Origin: Pseudomonadota bacterium
Lineage (GTDB): Bacteria; Pseudomonadota; Gammaproteobacteria; Pseudomonadales; Azotimanducaceae
DNA: 18,051 bases
Assembly: GCA_009936895.1 (NCBI GenBank)
Contig: JAACDS010000102.1
Coordinates: forward strand, 1-18,051
Direction of reading: 5' to 3'
Both the position numbers and the translations under genes were made by a program. Shown here piece by piece: positions 14,714 through 18,051 of this stretch; positions within the stretch are counted from its first letter, which is position 1; each line of letters begins with the position of its first letter. The notes under the pieces are model-generated. The model ran no database searches. It was not told where the DNA came from and worked only from the letters and a program-made list of their open reading frames with translations.

Positions 14714-15160
14714 ATGGATCTGAATACGGAATACATTTGGCTGGGTATCGGCTTTGCTTTGATTATTGCCGAGGTCACCATGGGGAATTTCATCCTGTTT
14801 TTCCTCGGCCTCGCAGCCGTCTTGACAGGTCTCGCTCTGTGGTTGGGCCTGCCAGCAGGAAACGGTATCCCTTTCATCCTGTTCGCCGGACTCGCCCTGG
14901 TGCTGCTTGTCGGCGTTCGTTCGCGACTCAAGCTGCACATGGTGGGTGACTCGGTGCAGGGCACTGCAGACGAGGACTTCATCGGCAAGGACGTCAGTAT
15001 CGTCAGCGGCTTTGACTCGACAAGCCAGGCCCGGGGTCGAGTGAACTACCGCGGTGCGGACTGGGATGCGCGTGGCCAAGCTGAAATCGCTGCAGGCACC
15101 TTCGCTAAAATTGTCGGACGGGATGGAAATACACTGATTATTGAGCAGGAGACCAACTGA
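14714..15160 (+). CDS. NfeD family membrane protein (short form)
   Basis: A 148-residue inner-membrane protein. The N-terminal part has membrane spans (about residues 7-30, 32-46 and 50-67, with FILFFLGLAAVLTGL), then a soluble OB-fold-like domain (about 78-148) containing DFIGKDVSIVSGF, RGRVNYRGADWDARG and GNTLIIEQ, which is typical of NfeD. Short NfeD proteins partner with SPFH/stomatin-like proteins in membrane microdomains. The partner gene follows directly, its ATG overlapping this gene's TGA by one base (TGATG at 15158-15162), implying translational coupling. A strong AGGAGG (14704-14709) precedes the start. No serine protease domain is present, so this is not the long, ClpP-fused form. 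Confidence 0.92.
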   Translation: MDLNTEYIWLGIGFALIIAEVTMGNFILFFLGLAAVLTGLALWLGLPAGNGIPFILFAGLALVLLVGVRSRLKLHMVGDSVQGTADEDFIGKDVSIVSGFDSTSQARGRVNYRGADWDARGQAEIAAGTFAKIVGRDGNTLIIEQETN

Positions 15161-16089
15161 TGGATATGAGTTTTTTTCTCGGCGTTCTGCTGGCCATTGC
15201 CGTGGTCGTCATCTTGCTCAAAACCGCCCGGGTTGTACCCCAGCGTGAACAGTTTGTGGTCGAACGCTTGGGTAAGTACGCAAAAACCTTGGATGCTGGT
15301 TTTCACATTCTCGTGCCCTTCGTTGATGTGGTGGCCTACAAGCACACGCTAAAAGAACAGACCGTCGATGTGCCTTCGCAAAGCTGTATTACGAAGGACA
15401 ATATCTCGGTGGAGATTGACGGCGTCATTTATATGCAAGTCAGCGATGCCAGAGCCGCCAGCTATGGTATTCAGGACTACATGTTCGCGACCGCCCAGCT
15501 CGCCCAAACCACGCTGCGTTCGGAAATCGGCAAAATCGAGCTGGACCGTACCTTTGAAGAGCGTGAGACCATTAACTCGCAAGTTGTGCACGCGGTGGAC
15601 AGGGCGGCAGAGCCTTGGGGCGTGAAAATTCTGCGTTACGAGATCAAGGACATTGTGCCCCCAGCATCGGTGAAAGACGCTCTGGAGAAACAGATGCGTG
15701 CGGAGCGAGAGCGCCGAGCCGTGGTGGCGTCTTCCGAGGGCGAGCGACAGGCCCGGATTAATGTTTCCGAAGGCGAACGTCAGGAAGCCATCAACCTGTC
15801 TGAGGCAGAAAAGCTGCGGCAGATAAACGAAGCCGAAGGCCGCGCCGAAGAGATACGCCTGATTGCCGAGGCAACGGCGGCCGGTGTGCGGGCGGTGGGG
15901 GCCGCGGTCAACGAGCCGGGTGGTAAAGATGCGATTAACCTTCGGGTTGCCGAGCAGTGGGTGAAGGAATTTGGCAAGTTGGCTCAAACCAACAACACCA
16001 TGATTGTGCCGGCTCAGTTGGGTGATGTGTCCACATTGGTTTCCACGGTAATGGGTACCATGGGCAATATCCAAAAGTCCGACAGCTAG
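15160..16089 (+). CDS. SPFH/band 7 stomatin-like (paraslipin/QmcA type) membrane protein
   Basis: A 309-residue SPFH protein. One N-terminal membrane anchor (about residues 4-21) is followed by the SPFH domain: VVPQREQFVVERLGKYAKTL, FHILVPFVD, DVPSQSCITKDNISVEIDG, and the region ending PWGVKILRYEIKDIVPP. Then comes a long charged helix (about 185-250) with repeated SEGERQ/SEAEKLRQ units, predicted to form coiled coil for oligomerisation. The C-terminal part, NNTMIVPAQLGDVSTLV, is typical of the paraslipin group. Homologues form large rings and organise membrane proteases or microdomains. It is coupled to the NfeD gene by a one-base overlap. Its stop shares CTAG with the stop of the opposite-strand DUF2805 gene. 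Confidence 0.93.
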   Translation: MDMSFFLGVLLAIAVVVILLKTARVVPQREQFVVERLGKYAKTLDAGFHILVPFVDVVAYKHTLKEQTVDVPSQSCITKDNISVEIDGVIYMQVSDARAASYGIQDYMFATAQLAQTTLRSEIGKIELDRTFEERETINSQVVHAVDRAAEPWGVKILRYEIKDIVPPASVKDALEKQMRAERERRAVVASSEGERQARINVSEGERQEAINLSEAEKLRQINEAEGRAEEIRLIAEATAAGVRAVGAAVNEPGGKDAINLRVAEQWVKEFGKLAQTNNTMIVPAQLGDVSTLVSTVMGTMGNIQKSDS

Positions 16090-16361
16090 CGGTTGACCTT
16101 GTTGTGGGTACTCGACTGATGTCGAGATACCCCCGGCTGGCGTAAGTCCGCGTGCTTGGTCTTGCGGCCGGTCACCCGCGCCCGCCAGCGTCGAAAAGCG
16201 CCCGCGGAGACATTGCGACGCATCACCTTGATGACATCAGGCTCACCAATACCAAACTGGGTTTTGATGGCTTCGAATGGTGTTCGGTCTTCCCATGCCA
16301 TTTCGATGATGCGACTGATGTCTGCTGTGGAGAGGGGGGGATCGGATTCCGGTTGTTTCAT
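16086..16361 (-). CDS. DUF2805/TIGR03643 small conserved protein
   Basis: A 91-residue protein matching the small DUF2805 (TIGR03643) family by STADISRIIEMAWEDRTPFE, FGIGEPDVIKVMRR and FRRWRARVTGRKTKHADLR. The function is unknown; the helix-turn-helix-like helices and the basic C-terminus suggest, but do not prove, nucleic-acid binding. ATG 16361 matches the family's start; the open frame continues upstream to 16460 without family similarity. The last 15 or so residues (SRHQSSTHNKVNR) extend past the usual family end and are encoded within a hairpin region. It overlaps the convergent SPFH gene by its stop codon and lies 109 bases downstream of the DUF3429 gene. Confidence 0.85.
   Translation of the reverse strand: MKQPESDPPLSTADISRIIEMAWEDRTPFEAIKTQFGIGEPDVIKVMRRNVSAGAFRRWRARVTGRKTKHADLRQPGVSRHQSSTHNKVNR
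16106..16132 (+). terminator. Hairpin after SPFH gene, inside the DUF2805 coding end
   Basis: GGGTACTCGAC (16106-16116) pairs with GTCGAGATACCC (16121-16132) over a TGAT tetraloop with one bulged A at 16127. It begins 16 bases after the stop of the NfeD/SPFH operon and lies within the 3' end of the opposite-strand DUF2805 gene. No T-run follows. It probably marks the end of the SPFH transcript. Confidence 0.5.
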
Positions 16362-16470
16362 AGAGGCTACTTCAGTGGTCGTCCAGAGAGGTGTTGCTGT
16401 CGTGCAATGGTCCATCAAACGGGCGGTTGGACGAAGGATAGCGTTCGACCCTGCATGCAAAGTGTCAATG

Positions 16471-16932
16471 TCAGGCGGTTAGCCACAGCACAGCGGCCAG
16501 TGGTCCCGAGAGCAAAATCGTGAGATTGATTCGCAGCGGTATGTACCAGGCGGGTAAGACTAGGATTTTACGATAGCGCCACTCAAATCCGAGTAGCAGC
16601 CATAGGCCGAGAATCAGCAGCGCACTGCCGTACAAGGTTGGGACAACCAGAGCGCATAGCGTAATCAGAGCGGGTGTGACCCCGATGATCAGTCGGATCG
16701 CGCCAGCGTCAGGCGTGGTGGTCGCGTCTGCGTGAACCGTCATGCCCCATTGAATTCCGCCGAGAAATGAAAAGATGACGCCAACGTAGATCGCGGCGAT
16801 ATAGGTCAGTTGATCGGTCAGATGAGGCCATAGCCATATCCCACCCAGACAAGCCAACATGGGCAGCAAGCCGCTGTAACCAAGGAGTTGAGGGACAAGC
16901 GGATTGACCTTCGCCTGAGGCATCAAAGTCAT
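16471..16932 (-). CDS. DUF3429 multi-spanning membrane protein
   Basis: A 153-residue hydrophobic protein of DUF3429, with about five membrane spans. The family signature is seen in VPQLLGYSGLLPMLACLGGI, AAIYVGVIFSFLGGIQWGM (45-63) and the later LILGLWLLLGFEWRYRK. The function is unknown. ATG 16932 has AGGAA about 7 bases upstream, giving MTLMPQ; a second ATG lies three codons in. It starts only 9 bases after the lptF stop on the same strand and is therefore almost certainly cotranscribed with lptF, in the position where lptG is usually found. Confidence 0.88.
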   Translation of the reverse strand: MTLMPQAKVNPLVPQLLGYSGLLPMLACLGGIWLWPHLTDQLTYIAAIYVGVIFSFLGGIQWGMTVHADATTTPDAGAIRLIIGVTPALITLCALVVPTLYGSALLILGLWLLLGFEWRYRKILVLPAWYIPLRINLTILLSGPLAAVLWLTA

Positions 16933-16941
16933 AACGATTTC

Positions 16942-18024
16942 CTAACGTGTGGCTGGCATTGCCAGAGTACGAAGGCCTTTAACAGCGTAGATGGCGGCGA
17001 CTAGGTGCACGGGCCAAAGGCCGATGACGCCGGGTATGAAACCTTTTTCGATGAGCCAACGATTGAGCAGTAGGGCCAGATAGTAGCTCAGCATCCAAAC
17101 CATGCCAGTAGCGAGCCGGGCGTAAGGGCCTTGTCTGGGTTGCACCGTGGCATTGGCTATCGCGAGCAGAGCAAGAATTACGCAGAAAATCGGCAACGCC
17201 AGACGCCAATGCAGTTCCGCTTGGTGGGCCGGCTGTGACCCAAGGTTGCCGGTGTCCAATGACTCTATATCCCTGACTCGCTGGAGCACTGGATCACTGT
17301 CGATGCTGATATCAAGACGTGCAAAAGACATCACGTCGAAATCAGCAGCCCCGGATCTGCCGACGTAGCGTCGTCCGTTTTCCAACGTCAGCGTTTGTCG
17401 GCCATCGGCGTTGGGCGGGCTGCGCTGTCCTCGTTCGGCCCAAACCGACATCTGGTTTCCATCAGGTAACTGCCGCTGGATAAAGACGTTGAGAATCGTC
17501 TGATCGTCATCGTCCAACGCGTTGCTATACGTCACCTGATCACCGTTATTTTCAATACGAAAAATCCCCGGCTGCAAGGCGCTGAGTCCAATGCGCTTTT
17601 GCAGTTCCACCAGTTCCTGTTCGAGCGTGTACTTGGCAGCCGGCGTGACCGATAGCGAAGCGATGCCCACCATCAGTGTCACGAGGGCGATCCCGGGCAT
17701 GAGCCACGCGAGCAGGGTTTTGGTGCTCATGCCGCCACTGCGCAATACGGCCATTTCTTGGCTGGAATAGAGTCGGCCCAGTCCCATCAGCAGTGCGATG
17801 TAGAGAGCAAAGGGTAGGACAAGCTGCACCAATGCAGGCATACGCAACAGCACGATGTAAAACACGCGGTCCGCAGGGATGTTGCCGGCAGCCGCCTTTT
17901 CCAAGAACTGGATGAGTTTGTCGCCCAAGGCGATGGACAGCAAAATAGTCAGGGCGGCGAGAAAAATGCCCAAGACTTGTCGATTGATGTAGCGAGCGCC
18001 CACGGGGACGAAATACCAGCGCAT
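16942..18024 (-). CDS. lptF: LPS export ABC transporter permease LptF
   Basis: A 360-residue inner-membrane permease of the LptB2FGC complex, which extracts lipopolysaccharide from the inner membrane. Three N-terminal spans (about 12-35, 55-82 and 100-127) carry the typical KLIQFLEKAAAGNIPADRV and LLMGLGRLYSSQEMAVLRS, the latter containing the coupling helix that contacts LptB. A periplasmic beta-jellyroll region follows (about 130-268: GIFRIENNGDQVTYS, VWAERGQR, ENGRRYVG), then three C-terminal spans with HWRLALPIFCVILALLAIAN. ATG 18024 has GAAGG about 11 bases upstream. LptF is preferred over LptG because of the AAAGNIPADRV and YSSQEMAVLRSGGMS segments. The usual partner lptG is not downstream. 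The sequence before the gene (18025-18051) is too short to judge. Confidence 0.9.
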   Translation of the reverse strand: MRWYFVPVGARYINRQVLGIFLAALTILLSIALGDKLIQFLEKAAAGNIPADRVFYIVLLRMPALVQLVLPFALYIALLMGLGRLYSSQEMAVLRSGGMSTKTLLAWLMPGIALVTLMVGIASLSVTPAAKYTLEQELVELQKRIGLSALQPGIFRIENNGDQVTYSNALDDDDQTILNVFIQRQLPDGNQMSVWAERGQRSPPNADGRQTLTLENGRRYVGRSGAADFDVMSFARLDISIDSDPVLQRVRDIESLDTGNLGSQPAHQAELHWRLALPIFCVILALLAIANATVQPRQGPYARLATGMVWMLSYYLALLLNRWLIEKGFIPGVIGLWPVHLVAAIYAVKGLRTLAMPATR

Positions 18025-18051
18025 TGGAAAGGCCTTCCCAGAAAGTCAGAC

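Noticed and set aside
15349..16074. Long minus-strand open frame (241 codons) opposite the SPFH gene
   Set aside because: It is a shadow of a clearly recognised gene. Its translation is low in recognisable motifs and has no ribosome-binding site, while the plus strand carries full SPFH signatures.
3439..16462. A 13-base match, CCTGCATGCAAAG, at 3439-3451 and 16450-16462, both upstream of minus-strand genes
   Set aside because: A rough expectation for chance 13-base matches in a window this size is a few pairs, and no further similarity flanks the match.
1..18051. Mobile elements, CRISPR, tRNA or rRNA
   Set aside because: No transposase or integrase motifs, no regularly spaced direct repeats beyond the heptamer tract, and no tRNA-like cloverleaf or rRNA sequence were recognised.

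Overview
The window looks like a chromosomal segment of a free-living, probably marine, gammaproteobacterium. It is moderately GC-rich by eye and densely coded. It carries an LPS-export permease, a TonB-dependent outer-membrane receptor, lipoproteins with clear lipoboxes, and a mixture of CoA-linked and lipid-linked metabolic genes. I cannot place it below class from sequence alone. No rRNA, tRNA, CRISPR array, transposase or prophage gene was seen, and no gene-free stretch exceeds about 160 bases.

Left end (1-2764, + strand): the tail of a glycerol-type ABC importer operon. It holds a truncated MalG-type permease, a small DUF2160 membrane protein and a large lipoprotein substrate-binding protein of the GlpV type. 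A perfect seven-base tandem repeat spans the DUF2160 stop codon. Next (2790-4775) is a divergent pair: a carboxymuconolactone-decarboxylase-like protein lacking the CxxC redox motif (-), and an alkylglycerol-monooxygenase-like di-iron membrane hydroxylase (+). Convergent with the latter is a crotonase-fold protein whose active-site residues point to enoyl-CoA isomerase rather than hydratase (4794-5591, -).

Middle (5650-11173, all - strand): in transcription order, a DUF885 metallopeptidase-like lipoprotein, a small His/Cys-containing exported protein, a ZnuD-like TonB receptor with a His/Asp/Glu-rich segment, and, after a hairpin, a DUF547 exported protein. The first three are tightly spaced and may be one envelope metal-acquisition unit.

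Right part (11331-18051): a family III CoA-transferase with a short small domain (+), a zinc-less medium-chain reductase with an abnormal nucleotide-binding loop (-), a PhzF-fold protein (+), an NfeD/SPFH membrane-protein operon (+), and on the - strand lptF followed by DUF3429 and DUF2805 genes, with no lptG directly downstream of lptF.

The most interesting ideas are (a) a glycerol importer next to an ether-lipid-cleaving hydroxylase, (b) the DUF885/small protein/ZnuD-like trio, (c) lptF separated from lptG, and (d) several enzymes with altered catalytic or cofactor motifs. All functional links are inferences from family membership and neighbourhood.
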